Shown one piece after another: positions 1 to 7,186 of a stretch of 8,037 nucleotides of DNA (positions are counted from its first letter, which is position 1; every line of letters starts with the position of its first letter). The position numbers were made by a program, and so were the translations under genes. The DNA lies in assembly GCA_017507285.1 (NCBI GenBank), contig JAFWBF010000237.1, forward strand, positions 1 through 8,037, in the 5' to 3' direction. The stretch comes from Bacteroidales bacterium (GTDB taxonomy: Bacteria > Bacteroidota > Bacteroidia > Bacteroidales > P3). The notes under the pieces are model-generated. The model was given only the letters and a program-made list of their open reading frames with translations. It was not told the origin of the DNA and searched no databases.

Positions 1-597
1 AATAGCCAAGAAGAAACAACAGAAATCAATAATGCAAGAATAGACGCTTTTAGAAGCGACACTTGGATGCAACGCATAATTGATTGGCGCGCTGATGATA
101 AAGAAGTAAACACTCAAATAAACACAGCCCGCAAAGCTATTGCCACAGGATCCCTTACAGGAGTAATGCCGGGAAACACCATACAGGGACGACTGCTTAG
201 CGAATCGCACAACGACTTTATATATGCAATAATAATAGAAGAATTGGGATTCATAGGTGGCATAAGCATACTATTTCTATACTCTGTCCTATTCTTTAGG
301 TGTATCGTAATTGCACGTAATTGTAATAGCACATTCAGATCTTTAACCGTATCAGGGCTAGGTTTGCTTATATATCTTCAAGCCCTTATTAATATGGGTG
401 TTGCCGTGGGATATCTACCCGTTACAGGACAAACATTACCTTTTATAAGCTACGGTGGAACATCGTATCTTTTTACAGGTTGTGCCATTGGTGTGATTCA
501 ATCTATATGTGAATCATTTAAAATAGAAAAAAGAGCTTTAGAATTGGCCGAAAAAAATAATAACGAAGTAATAAACAATAAAACAATAAACGAATAG
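1..597 (+). CDS. ftsW: FtsW, septal peptidoglycan glycosyltransferase, 3' part (5' end outside window)
   Basis: This is the C-terminal 198 residues of a SEDS-family integral membrane protein. The frame is open from base 1, so the gene starts upstream of the window; the ATG at 67 is internal. Two SEDS signatures are visible: ESHNDFIYAIIIEELG at fragment residues 68-83, which matches the conserved (E/S)xHxDFIFA..EELG segment, and PVTGQTLPFISYGGTS at 140-155, the loop that distinguishes FtsW/RodA proteins. Hydrophobic segments around residues 76-100, 115-137 and 150-168 fit the last membrane helices. A charged tail rich in Asn, Lys and Glu ends the protein. FtsW polymerises lipid II into glycan at the septum together with its class B PBP partner FtsI. 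RodA is the main alternative, but the place directly before murG in a dcw cluster favours FtsW. The stop lies 2 nt before the murG start, so translation is probably coupled. Confidence 0.93.
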   Translation, partial: NSQEETTEINNARIDAFRSDTWMQRIIDWRADDKEVNTQINTARKAIATGSLTGVMPGNTIQGRLLSESHNDFIYAIIIEELGFIGGISILFLYSVLFFRCIVIARNCNSTFRSLTVSGLGLLIYLQALINMGVAVGYLPVTGQTLPFISYGGTSYLFTGCAIGVIQSICESFKIEKRALELAEKNNNEVINNKTINE

Positions 598-599
598 AT

Positions 600-1700
600 A
601 TGAAAGTAATAATAAGTGGAGGAGGAACAGGTGGACACATATTTCCTGCATTGGCCATTGCAAACGCCATAACAGAACGTTATCCTAATTCGAACATCCT
701 ATTTATAGGTGCCATTGGCAAAATGGAAATGGAAAAAGTGCCAGCTGCAGGTTATCCTATTGAGGGGTTACCTATCGCCGGATTACAACGCAAACTATCA
801 CTAAAGAACCTATTACTACCTATAAAACTATTCAAAAGCCAACAACGAGCAAAAGAAATTATAAAAAATTTCGAGCCGGACATAGTGGTAGGTGTAGGTG
901 GATATGCAAGTGCTCCAACACTAAAAATGGCCGAAAAATTGGGCTATCCTACTATTTTGCAAGAACAAAATTCATACCCTGGTCTCACAAACAAAATGCT
1001 CGCAAAGAAAAGTAACAAAATATGTGTTGCATACGATGGACTTGAACGTTTCTTTCCTAAGGAAAAGATTGTATTCACGGGCAATCCGGTTAGAAAATCA
1101 ATCGAACAAATGAATGTAAACAAAGCTGAAAGCACAACTTTTTTTGAGCTCGATTCCACAAAAAAAACAATACTTTCAATAGGTGGCAGTTTAGGTGCAA
1201 GAAGCATAAACGAAGCATTGCACGCAAACATTGCTTTCTTTACGAAAAATGATATTCAACTAATTTGGCAAACAGGAAAATGGTACTACAATACAGCAAA
1301 AAAAGCTGTAGCCGAAGCCAAAGCCGAAAATAATATAAAAGTTTTCGATTTTATATCAGCAATGGACAAAGCCTATTGTTCAGCAGATTGTATCATATCT
1401 CGCTCGGGAGCTATCGCAATATCTGAACTTTGCCTTGTGGGCAAACCAACTATATTGATACCATCGCCCAATGTTTCAGAAGATCATCAAACAAAAAACG
1501 CCATGGCACTAGTAACCAAAGGTGCCGCAATAATGATTGCAGATAACGAGATAACGAACAACCTTGCTCTAACGCTAAGCGAACTTATAAAAGATGAAGA
1601 AAAACAAAGTGCAATGAGCAAGGCATGTTTGAATATGGGTGTAAGAGATGCCGCAAATAAAATAGTTGATGAGATAGACTCTATAATAAAACAACGATAA
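600..1700 (+). CDS. murG: MurG, UDP-GlcNAc:lipid I N-acetylglucosaminyltransferase
   Basis: MurG transfers GlcNAc from UDP-GlcNAc to lipid I (undecaprenyl-PP-MurNAc-pentapeptide), making lipid II on the cytoplasmic face of the membrane. The 366 residues match the usual family length. The N-terminal domain opens with the glycine-rich loop GGGTGGH at residues 7-13, followed by FPALAIA. A second loop, GGSLGARS, lies at 195-202 at the start of the C-terminal GT-B domain. The nucleotide-sugar-binding region is seen as SRSGA..ISE at about 267-276 and HQTKNA at 296-301. The conserved motif usually has Arg-Ala-Gly, so Ser269 is a mild variation. The ATG at 600 is the natural start because the glycine loop follows at the normal distance. 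The gene begins 2 nt after the ftsW stop and ends 22 nt before murC, so it is an internal operon gene with no promoter or terminator that I can see. Confidence 0.97.
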   Translation: MKVIISGGGTGGHIFPALAIANAITERYPNSNILFIGAIGKMEMEKVPAAGYPIEGLPIAGLQRKLSLKNLLLPIKLFKSQQRAKEIIKNFEPDIVVGVGGYASAPTLKMAEKLGYPTILQEQNSYPGLTNKMLAKKSNKICVAYDGLERFFPKEKIVFTGNPVRKSIEQMNVNKAESTTFFELDSTKKTILSIGGSLGARSINEALHANIAFFTKNDIQLIWQTGKWYYNTAKKAVAEAKAENNIKVFDFISAMDKAYCSADCIISRSGAIAISELCLVGKPTILIPSPNVSEDHQTKNAMALVTKGAAIMIADNEITNNLALTLSELIKDEEKQSAMSKACLNMGVRDAANKIVDEIDSIIKQR

Positions 1701-1722
1701 AAACTTGTGCTAAAAAACAATA

Positions 1723-3090
1723 ATGAAAAAAGATATAAAAACATATTACTTTTTGGGCATCGGTGGTATTGGGATGAGTGCTTTGGCAAGATATTTCAAA
1801 AGCCTGGGTCACAATGTATCTGGCTATGATAGGACAACTACAAAACTCACCCTGCAACTCGAAAGTGAAGGAATAGAAATACACTACACCCCAAACATAA
1901 ACCTTATACCAAAGAAGGCTGACTTGGTGGTGTACACACCTGCAATACCATTAGATAACGAAGAATACACTTATATTGTCAAGAACAATATACCAATAAA
2001 AAAACGAGCAGAAGTTTTGGGCGAAATAACCCAAAACAAAAAATGTATCGCTGTAGCGGGCAGTCATGGCAAGACTACAACATCGGGGATGATAGCCTAC
2101 ATATTGAGTAAAAGTTCGATAGGATGCTCTGCATTTCTTGGTGGCATTGCAAAAAACTTCGATAATAATTTTATACTCAATAACAATAGCGAATATGTAG
2201 TGGTAGAAGCCGATGAGTACGACCGCTCTTTTCTTCAACTGCACCCTACATACTCCGTTATAACAGCTACAGATCCCGATCATTTGGACATATACAAAAC
2301 CCATGAAAACCTTTTGGCTGCATTTGCCCAATACGGAAATCAAACCCAAAAAGATGGAAAACTATTCGTCAAACAAACTATAAATTTGGATATAAACGAA
2401 GATATAAATACAAAGCACTACTCGTTTGACAATATAGAAGCCGAATACTATGCATGGAATGTGCGTATATACAAAGGGAACTACTTTTTTGATTTACATA
2501 CCCCCAACCATATATATTACGATATGGAACTAACCGGTGCACCACTATACAACATAGAAAATGCTGTGGCAGCATGTGCAATAGCATTAGAGTGTGGTGT
2601 AAATGAACATGAACTACGCCACGGATTAAAAACATTTGAAGGAATACGCCGACGTTTTGACTACAGAATAAAAACTGAGAATTTTGTATTTATCGACGAC
2701 TATGCCCACCATCCAATGGAACTTAGTACCGTAATAGAATCAGTAAAAAGATTATATCCAAACAAACGTATTGTAGGTGTTTTCCAACCTCACTTATACT
2801 CTCGTACTATGGATTTTGCCCAAGAATTTGCCGATTCTCTTTTGCCTTTGGACGAAATCATACTTTTGGATATCTATCCGGCACGTGAAAAACCAATACC
2901 CGGCATTTCGTCGAAAACCATACTCCATAAAATAAACAAAATGAACAAATACCTTTGTGGTAAAGAAGAGTTGTCCGATGTGCTATTGGCATTGGCACCA
3001 GACGTATTGATAACACTTGGAGCAGGGGATATAGACACTCTTGTTCCAACAATAGAAATGGCATTTAACGAAGAACTTGAAATAAAATAA
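1723..3090 (+). CDS. murC: MurC, UDP-N-acetylmuramate--L-alanine ligase
   Basis: MurC is the cytoplasmic ATP-dependent ligase that joins L-alanine to UDP-MurNAc, the first step of stem peptide assembly. All family landmarks are present in order: an N-terminal Rossmann loop GIGGIGMSALARYF at residues 12-25 that binds the UDP-sugar; the ATP-binding P-loop GSHGKTTT at 113-120 with Lys117; EADEYDRSF at 162-170, which carries the Mg-binding acidic residues; HLDIY at 187-191; and DDYAHHP at 325-331 in the C-terminal domain, a stretch characteristic of MurC and its relative Mpl. The length of 455 residues is normal. Mpl is the nearest alternative, but the position between murG and ftsQ points to MurC. 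The gene starts 22 nt after murG; the spacer is A-rich with no clear Shine-Dalgarno, as is usual in Bacteroidota. ftsQ follows after only 5 nt. Confidence 0.96.
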   Translation: MKKDIKTYYFLGIGGIGMSALARYFKSLGHNVSGYDRTTTKLTLQLESEGIEIHYTPNINLIPKKADLVVYTPAIPLDNEEYTYIVKNNIPIKKRAEVLGEITQNKKCIAVAGSHGKTTTSGMIAYILSKSSIGCSAFLGGIAKNFDNNFILNNNSEYVVVEADEYDRSFLQLHPTYSVITATDPDHLDIYKTHENLLAAFAQYGNQTQKDGKLFVKQTINLDINEDINTKHYSFDNIEAEYYAWNVRIYKGNYFFDLHTPNHIYYDMELTGAPLYNIENAVAACAIALECGVNEHELRHGLKTFEGIRRRFDYRIKTENFVFIDDYAHHPMELSTVIESVKRLYPNKRIVGVFQPHLYSRTMDFAQEFADSLLPLDEIILLDIYPAREKPIPGISSKTILHKINKMNKYLCGKEELSDVLLALAPDVLITLGAGDIDTLVPTIEMAFNEELEIK

Positions 3091-3095
3091 AGGAT

Positions 3096-3878
3096 ATGAA
3101 AATAAACCGTAAATACTCAATAGCATTAAAATTTATTTCAATCATACTTGTGGTTGTATGCATTGTGTATGCAAATATTTCTCGCGGAAAAGCCGAAATC
3201 AACGGTTTGAACATTAATATCGAATATAATGGCAATGACACTTTGGTAACAACAACAGCACTAAAAAATATAGTAGAATCAAAAATTCCGGATATCAATA
3301 TGATGACCATAAATGATATTGACAGAAAGAAAATCGAAGACATTGTAAAGCAAAATCCATACATAGAATCAAGCGATGTTTCGGTAAGTATAAAAGGAAC
3401 TATTCAGATAAATGCTGTACAACGGACACCCATAGTGAGAATAATACAAAATTCAAAGCAATTCTATTTAGATAATAGTGGCAAATACATACCTGCTAGT
3501 CGTATCAATAATCCAAATGTAATCATAGCAAGCGGATATATTATTGGCACCATTAGCGATGAAATGGAAATGAATAAGAAAGGCATTGACACTACTGAAA
3601 ATGACTTTTATCGCATCTACAAACTAGCAACTTATCTTATAGAACACAGAAATCTAAAACCTCTATTTGACCATATCTACATCTGTCAGAACGGCGATAT
3701 AGAATTGGTTCCTAAAATAGGCAACCATACCATCGTAATAGGGGATTTAAATAATCTAGACGAAAAGTTTGAAAATCTTTTTGCTGTATATAATAAAGGG
3801 TTTTCCAGTATAGGTTGGGACTCTTACAAAAAAATAAATTTGAAATTTAAAAACCAAGTAGTGTGTACAAAAAAATAA
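3096..3878 (+). CDS. ftsQ: FtsQ/DivIB, bitopic divisome scaffold protein
   Basis: This 260-residue protein has the FtsQ layout: a short basic cytoplasmic N-terminus (MKINRK), one transmembrane helix at about residues 8-27 (rich in Ile, Leu and Val, ending VYAN), then an extracytoplasmic part. Residues about 35-112 fit a POTRA domain, with NPYIESSDVSVS followed by IQINAVQRTPIVRI, which resembles the typical end of the FtsQ POTRA (..VRVREPVA..). The beta domain follows, with FYLDNSGKYIP at about 127-137 as in Bacteroidota FtsQ proteins. FtsQ links the early division proteins FtsZ/FtsA to the late FtsL/FtsB and FtsW/FtsI complex. Sequence conservation in this family is low, so the assignment rests on topology, the POTRA-like region and synteny between murC and ftsA. 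It starts 5 nt after murC and stops 6 nt before ftsA. Confidence 0.88.
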   Translation: MKINRKYSIALKFISIILVVVCIVYANISRGKAEINGLNINIEYNGNDTLVTTTALKNIVESKIPDINMMTINDIDRKKIEDIVKQNPYIESSDVSVSIKGTIQINAVQRTPIVRIIQNSKQFYLDNSGKYIPASRINNPNVIIASGYIIGTISDEMEMNKKGIDTTENDFYRIYKLATYLIEHRNLKPLFDHIYICQNGDIELVPKIGNHTIVIGDLNNLDEKFENLFAVYNKGFSSIGWDSYKKINLKFKNQVVCTKK

Positions 3879-3884
3879 ATAACC

Positions 3885-5207
3885 ATGAGTAATGAAATTA
3901 TCGTCGGTCTCGACATTGGAACAACAAAAATAGCATGCTTTATAGGCCAAGCTAGCGAAAATGGAAAAATAAAGATACTCGGTTGGGGAAAGACTTCGAG
4001 TATCGGGGTTCAACATGGCGAAGTAAAAAACATTATAGAAACAGCCAAAGATATACAAAGAGCAGTAGAAGAAGCCTCTGAAAGAGCCAACTACGATGTA
4101 TCAGAAGTATATGTAGGCATAGCAGGAAAACATATCAAGAGCATACAAAACCGTGGAGCCCTTACACTAAGCAAACAACAAAAAATTATCGATAAAAACG
4201 ATATACAACAACTTATCGATAATCAACGAAATATTATGTTGCCTGCAGGAGAAGAAATTATACACATCATTCCTCAAACATTCTTTGTAGACAATGAGGA
4301 ATTAACTGTAAATCCGATAGGAGTACCCGGCAATTGCTTGGAAGCTATATTTCATATAGTAACAGGAAATACTAGGTGCCTTGAAAACATTAAGCAAAGT
4401 GTTTTAAATGCAGGCTTGCGTATAAAAGGCGTAGTATTGGAACCCATAGCTTCGGCCGAAAGTACATTGGACGATATAGAAAAGAAAGCAGGGGTGGCAC
4501 TGGTAGATATTGGGGGTGGAACCACAGATATAGCCATATTTGAAAAAGGAGTTATCCGTCACACAGCAGTAATACCTATGGCAGGAAACCTTATTACCAA
4601 AGATATTCATGAAGGATGCACCATAGCACGAATTGAACAAGCCGAAAATTTGAAAATAAAATTCGGATGTTGCCTACCAAGCGAAGTAAATGCCGATGAT
4701 ATCGTGAGCATTCCTGGATTACGTGGGCAGGCACCTCGCGAAATATCAATGAAAACACTTGCCGGTATCATCAATGCACGTGCCAAAATGATATTAGAAC
4801 TCGTAGCACGAGAAATAGAAATAGCAGGCTTTTCTAAAAAACTTATGGGCGGAATGGTACTTACCGGAGGTGGAGCACAACTCAAATATATCAAAGATTT
4901 AGCTTCATACATATCAGCCATAAGCACACGTATAGGAATACCAAACGAATATCTCGAAACTCCCAACGAAATAGAACACCCCATGTATGCAACAGGTGTA
5001 GGATTGGTACTATACGGGCTGAAAGAGAGCGAAAACAACAAAACAACGGAAGAAAAAGAAGAAAAAGAAGAATTCGTATCTTTCGATAAAATTGACGACC
5101 AATCCGAAGCTGGTAGTGACGATATTAAAAAACCATTCGGCATAAAAGGAGTTGGAGAATCGGTATCAAAATGGTTGACCAAGTTCTTCAAGGATGACAA
5201 TATTTAA
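3885..5207 (+). CDS. ftsA: FtsA, actin-like membrane tether for FtsZ
   Basis: FtsA is an ATP-binding actin homologue that anchors FtsZ filaments to the inner membrane and recruits later division proteins. The nucleotide pocket is complete: phosphate-1 loop GLDIGTTK at residues 8-15, phosphate-2 loop DIGGGTTD at 208-215, and adenosine motif LTGGGAQL at 326-333. The FtsA-specific 1C (SHS2) subdomain occupies about residues 85-165, inserted where actin and MreB have subdomain 1B. After residue 380 comes a charged linker with EEKEEKEE; a 9-bp repeat (GAAGAAAAA) at 5049-5072 encodes it. The last 19 residues, ending SKWLTKFFKDDNI, form the amphipathic membrane-targeting helix. The length of 440 is slightly above E. 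coli FtsA, mainly because of the linker. It starts 6 nt after ftsQ. The ATG at 3885 puts the first loop at the usual distance from the N-terminus. Confidence 0.97.
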   Translation: MSNEIIVGLDIGTTKIACFIGQASENGKIKILGWGKTSSIGVQHGEVKNIIETAKDIQRAVEEASERANYDVSEVYVGIAGKHIKSIQNRGALTLSKQQKIIDKNDIQQLIDNQRNIMLPAGEEIIHIIPQTFFVDNEELTVNPIGVPGNCLEAIFHIVTGNTRCLENIKQSVLNAGLRIKGVVLEPIASAESTLDDIEKKAGVALVDIGGGTTDIAIFEKGVIRHTAVIPMAGNLITKDIHEGCTIARIEQAENLKIKFGCCLPSEVNADDIVSIPGLRGQAPREISMKTLAGIINARAKMILELVAREIEIAGFSKKLMGGMVLTGGGAQLKYIKDLASYISAISTRIGIPNEYLETPNEIEHPMYATGVGLVLYGLKESENNKTTEEKEEKEEFVSFDKIDDQSEAGSDDIKKPFGIKGVGESVSKWLTKFFKDDNI

Positions 5208-5340
5208 CAGCAACATGTTGAAAATTACTTTTTAGAGACTATCATTAATGGAAAAATAAAATGTAATTTTACACTTGGAATATAGTATGCCTATAATAAG
5301 GCAAGTTTTTTGTAGTCAAATATATATACATAACAAAACC
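5208..5340 (+). promoter_or_regulatory. ftsA-ftsZ intergenic region, likely ftsZ leader and possible promoter
   Basis: This 133-nt gap is by far the longest inside the cluster; the others are 2-22 nt. It opens with a perfect 10-bp palindrome CAACATGTTG at 5211-5220, directly after the ftsA stop. A TTG at 5218-5220 lies 19 bp before TATCATTA (5240-5247), a poor match to the Bacteroidota pair TTG / TAnnTTTG. Another weak -7-like string, TAATTTTA, lies at 5264-5271. Neither is convincing. The gap also holds the small hairpin with T-run described separately at 5288-5311. The base before the ftsZ ATG is C within an A-rich stretch (AACAAAACC). The gap size suggests separate control of ftsZ, but no promoter can be fixed from sequence. 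Confidence 0.4.
5288..5311 (+). terminator. small hairpin plus T-run in the ftsZ leader (weak terminator or attenuator)
   Basis: TGCCT (5288-5292) and AGGCA (5299-5303) pair perfectly around the 6-nt loop ATAATA. AG and six T (5306-5311) follow. The stem is only 5 bp but has three G-C pairs in a very AT-rich context. The element ends 29 nt before the ftsZ ATG at 5341, so it could stop part of the ftsA transcript or attenuate read-through into ftsZ. A chance occurrence is possible. The in-frame ATG at 5287, one base before the stem, is another reason not to begin ftsZ upstream. Confidence 0.35.
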
Positions 5341-7005
5341 ATGGAAGAAGACATATTAAACGGCAATAATGGTATGATTTTTGATGCTCCCAAAGAGCAA
5401 GCATCATACATTAAAGTAATAGGTGTAGGTGGCGGCGGTGGCAACGCTGTCAACCACATGTATGAACAAGGAATAAAAGGGGTGGACTTCATTGTATGTA
5501 ACACAGATAAGAAGTCTCTCATGCAAAGTCCCGTTCCTACAAAAATACAACTTGGACCCGGATTAGGAGCAGGAAACAATCCTGAGGTAGCAAAAAAATA
5601 TGCATACGAAAAAGCTGAAGAGATAAAAGATATAATATCCGAAAACACTAGAATGCTGTTTATCACAGCCGGCATGGGTGGTGGCACCGGTACGGGAGCA
5701 GCACCGGTAATAGCAGAGATAGCCAAACAAATAACTATCGAGGATGACAATGATGTAGATAAAATATTGCTAGTTGCCATTGTTACTTTCCCATTTTCGA
5801 AAGAAGGACCAAAACGCAAAAAACAAGCCGAAGATGGTATAAACGAACTACGTAAATATGTCGATTCCATCATTATTATAAACACAGACAAACTGCGAGA
5901 CTATGGCAATATGACAATGAGAGCGGCTTTTGCCGAAGCCGACAACGTATCACTTACAGCTGCCAAAGGTATTGCCGAAATCATCACCGTAGAAGGATAT
6001 GTAGCCGTTGACTTCCGCGATGTAAACGCTGTAATGGCCAACTCGGGAACGGCACTTATGGGTGCAGGTATTGCCTCGGGCGAAAACCGTGCCTTGGATG
6101 CCATAGAACTTGCTTCAACTAGTGCTTTGCTCAACGACAACGACATTGCAGGTGCAAAAAATATTCTTCTATACTTCTCATCCAACTCCGAAAACGAAAT
6201 AACAATGGATGAGATGGATGCCGTTCTTAACTACATCATCCAACTTACCGGTGAGAAAACTGATATCATCTGGGGTATGGGTATTGACGAAAATTTAGGT
6301 AACAACCTATCTATAACCCTTATAGCCACAGGATTTGAGGCAAAAAAAATAGAACAACCTTCGGGTACTACCACAACACTTACTGATGACTTACCGACAG
6401 AAACACAAACGTCCAAAGCCACAGCCGATGATGAAATAACAATAAAGCACGGTGAACCTACAAAAACAAACGAACGTGTTATGGATGAATCCAACATGCA
6501 GACTTTCAATCCGGCGGGTATATACGGTGGAAACACAAACACACCAACAAACAATTCATCGCCATCCAATAGTATAAACACCACCCCTACAAATCATAGC
6601 AAAGGACACGTTTACAGGTTGGATGAAGATGTAGCTACCACTACTACCGTACCTCGAATGGATAATAGTAGCGACTCTGACATCACATTTAAACCATCTC
6701 AACAACAATACCACGATATTTCTGAGACTACCATTGGCAAACAAGGAAATATCAACGGCATGGAGAATATAGGCAAAATGGATGAGGTCGCTGCACAGGC
6801 TCGTGCTTCACGCATATCTCGTATCCATTCCATGCTCAACGACGAAGAAGGCTTAAACAAATTGCGCAGCATTCCTGCATATCAATTGCTGAACGAAGAT
6901 ATTTATCAAACACCATCGTCATCGTCAAGCGAAGTGTCGGGAAGCATTGATGCCAACGGAATGATGCAGATGCAAAACGGATATTTACATCAAAATCCGG
7001 ATTGA
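5341..7005 (+). CDS. ftsZ: FtsZ, tubulin-like GTPase of the division ring
   Basis: FtsZ polymerises with GTP into the Z-ring. I start it at ATG 5341 (554 residues): MEEDIL..DAPKEQASYIKVIGVGGGGGNAV has the normal distance to the first glycine loop (28-34), whereas a start at TTG 5275 or ATG 5287 adds a peptide unlike the family. Visible landmarks are LGAGNNPE at 75-82 (T3), GGGTGTG at 113-119 (tubulin signature, T4), EGPKR at 155-159 (ribose contacts), F197 and D201 (guanine contacts), and the T7 loop VDFRDV at 223-228 with both catalytic Asp (D224, D227). The GTPase and C-terminal domains end near residue 345. A disordered Thr/Asn/Ser-rich linker of about 150 residues follows, then a conserved-looking peptide around LRSIPAYQ (508-515). 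Oddities are T182 and A222 where the family has Asn, an acidic insertion near 131-140, a shortened stretch before T3, and a 33-residue tail after the terminal peptide (522-554). Confidence 0.97.
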   Translation: MEEDILNGNNGMIFDAPKEQASYIKVIGVGGGGGNAVNHMYEQGIKGVDFIVCNTDKKSLMQSPVPTKIQLGPGLGAGNNPEVAKKYAYEKAEEIKDIISENTRMLFITAGMGGGTGTGAAPVIAEIAKQITIEDDNDVDKILLVAIVTFPFSKEGPKRKKQAEDGINELRKYVDSIIIINTDKLRDYGNMTMRAAFAEADNVSLTAAKGIAEIITVEGYVAVDFRDVNAVMANSGTALMGAGIASGENRALDAIELASTSALLNDNDIAGAKNILLYFSSNSENEITMDEMDAVLNYIIQLTGEKTDIIWGMGIDENLGNNLSITLIATGFEAKKIEQPSGTTTTLTDDLPTETQTSKATADDEITIKHGEPTKTNERVMDESNMQTFNPAGIYGGNTNTPTNNSSPSNSINTTPTNHSKGHVYRLDEDVATTTTVPRMDNSSDSDITFKPSQQQYHDISETTIGKQGNINGMENIGKMDEVAAQARASRISRIHSMLNDEEGLNKLRSIPAYQLLNEDIYQTPSSSSSEVSGSIDANGMMQMQNGYLHQNPD

Positions 7006-7022
7006 TTAATATAAATAATACC

Positions 7023-7055
7023 GTTCATTTTTTTACACACTAACAATAAACGAAC
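7023..7055 (+). repeat. alternative stem competing with the ftsZ terminator
   Basis: GTTCATTT (7023-7030) can pair with AAACGAAC (7048-7055) at seven of eight positions. AAACGAAC is also the base of the left arm of the terminator, where it pairs with GTTCGTTT at 7119-7126. The two folds cannot form together, so the arrangement has the shape of an anti-terminator, although the upstream stem is short and may simply be chance. Confidence 0.25.
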
Positions 7056-7128
7056 ATAGGTGGAAATATCATTCATGGGCAAAAAATAGAATGAGAAAAA
7101 CATTGTAGTATCCACCTTGTTCGTTTTT
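7048..7128 (+). terminator. long-stem terminator after ftsZ, end of the dcw transcript
   Basis: The left arm at 7048-7064 (AAACGAACATAGGTGGA) pairs with the right arm at 7111-7126 (TCCACCTTGTTCGTTT). There are 16 base pairs with one bulged T at 7057. A run of five T at 7124-7128 closes the element. The 46-nt interior can form an inner hairpin: TCATTC (7069-7074) with GAATGA (7089-7094) around a 14-nt loop. The element sits 42 nt after the ftsZ stop and before a gene of unrelated type, which fits a factor-independent terminator. The interior loop is much longer than in ordinary terminators, so a structured small RNA or a short inverted-repeat element is an alternative. Confidence 0.65.
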
Positions 7129-7186
7129 GTATATACTCCGAAAAAAAACTCTACCACAACCTAATATTCCATAACATTTGAAGTAT

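Noticed and set aside
4607..5200. 197-codon open frame on the minus strand opposite ftsA
   Set aside because: It lies fully antisense to a gene with all its family motifs; the translation is low-complexity Ser/Ile/Pro-rich and matches nothing I recognise.
5292..5297. Sigma-70-like promoter TTGGAA ... TATAAT before ftsZ
   Set aside because: The spacer between TTGGAA (5275-5280) and TATAAT is only 11 bp, and Bacteroidota primary sigma factors use a different consensus.
5317..5324. Minus-strand -7 box (TATATTTG) between ftsA and ftsZ
   Set aside because: The match is perfect, but no -33 element is seen at the right spacing and there is no minus-strand gene to serve; it is likely chance in AT-rich DNA.
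5275..5340. Extended FtsZ N-terminus from TTG 5275 or ATG 5287
   Set aside because: The 22 extra residues (MEYSMPIIRQ...) do not resemble FtsZ, would put the hairpin with T-run inside the coding region, and the ATG at 5341 gives the usual family N-terminus.
5316..5891. 191-codon open frame on the minus strand opposite ftsZ
   Set aside because: It is the antisense shadow of the FtsZ GTPase domain; the proline runs are just the complement of the glycine loops.
7172..7180. Promoter TAACATTTG giving a leaderless transcript of the 7187 gene
   Set aside because: It has one base too many between TA and TTTG, and no TTG lies at the -33 position.
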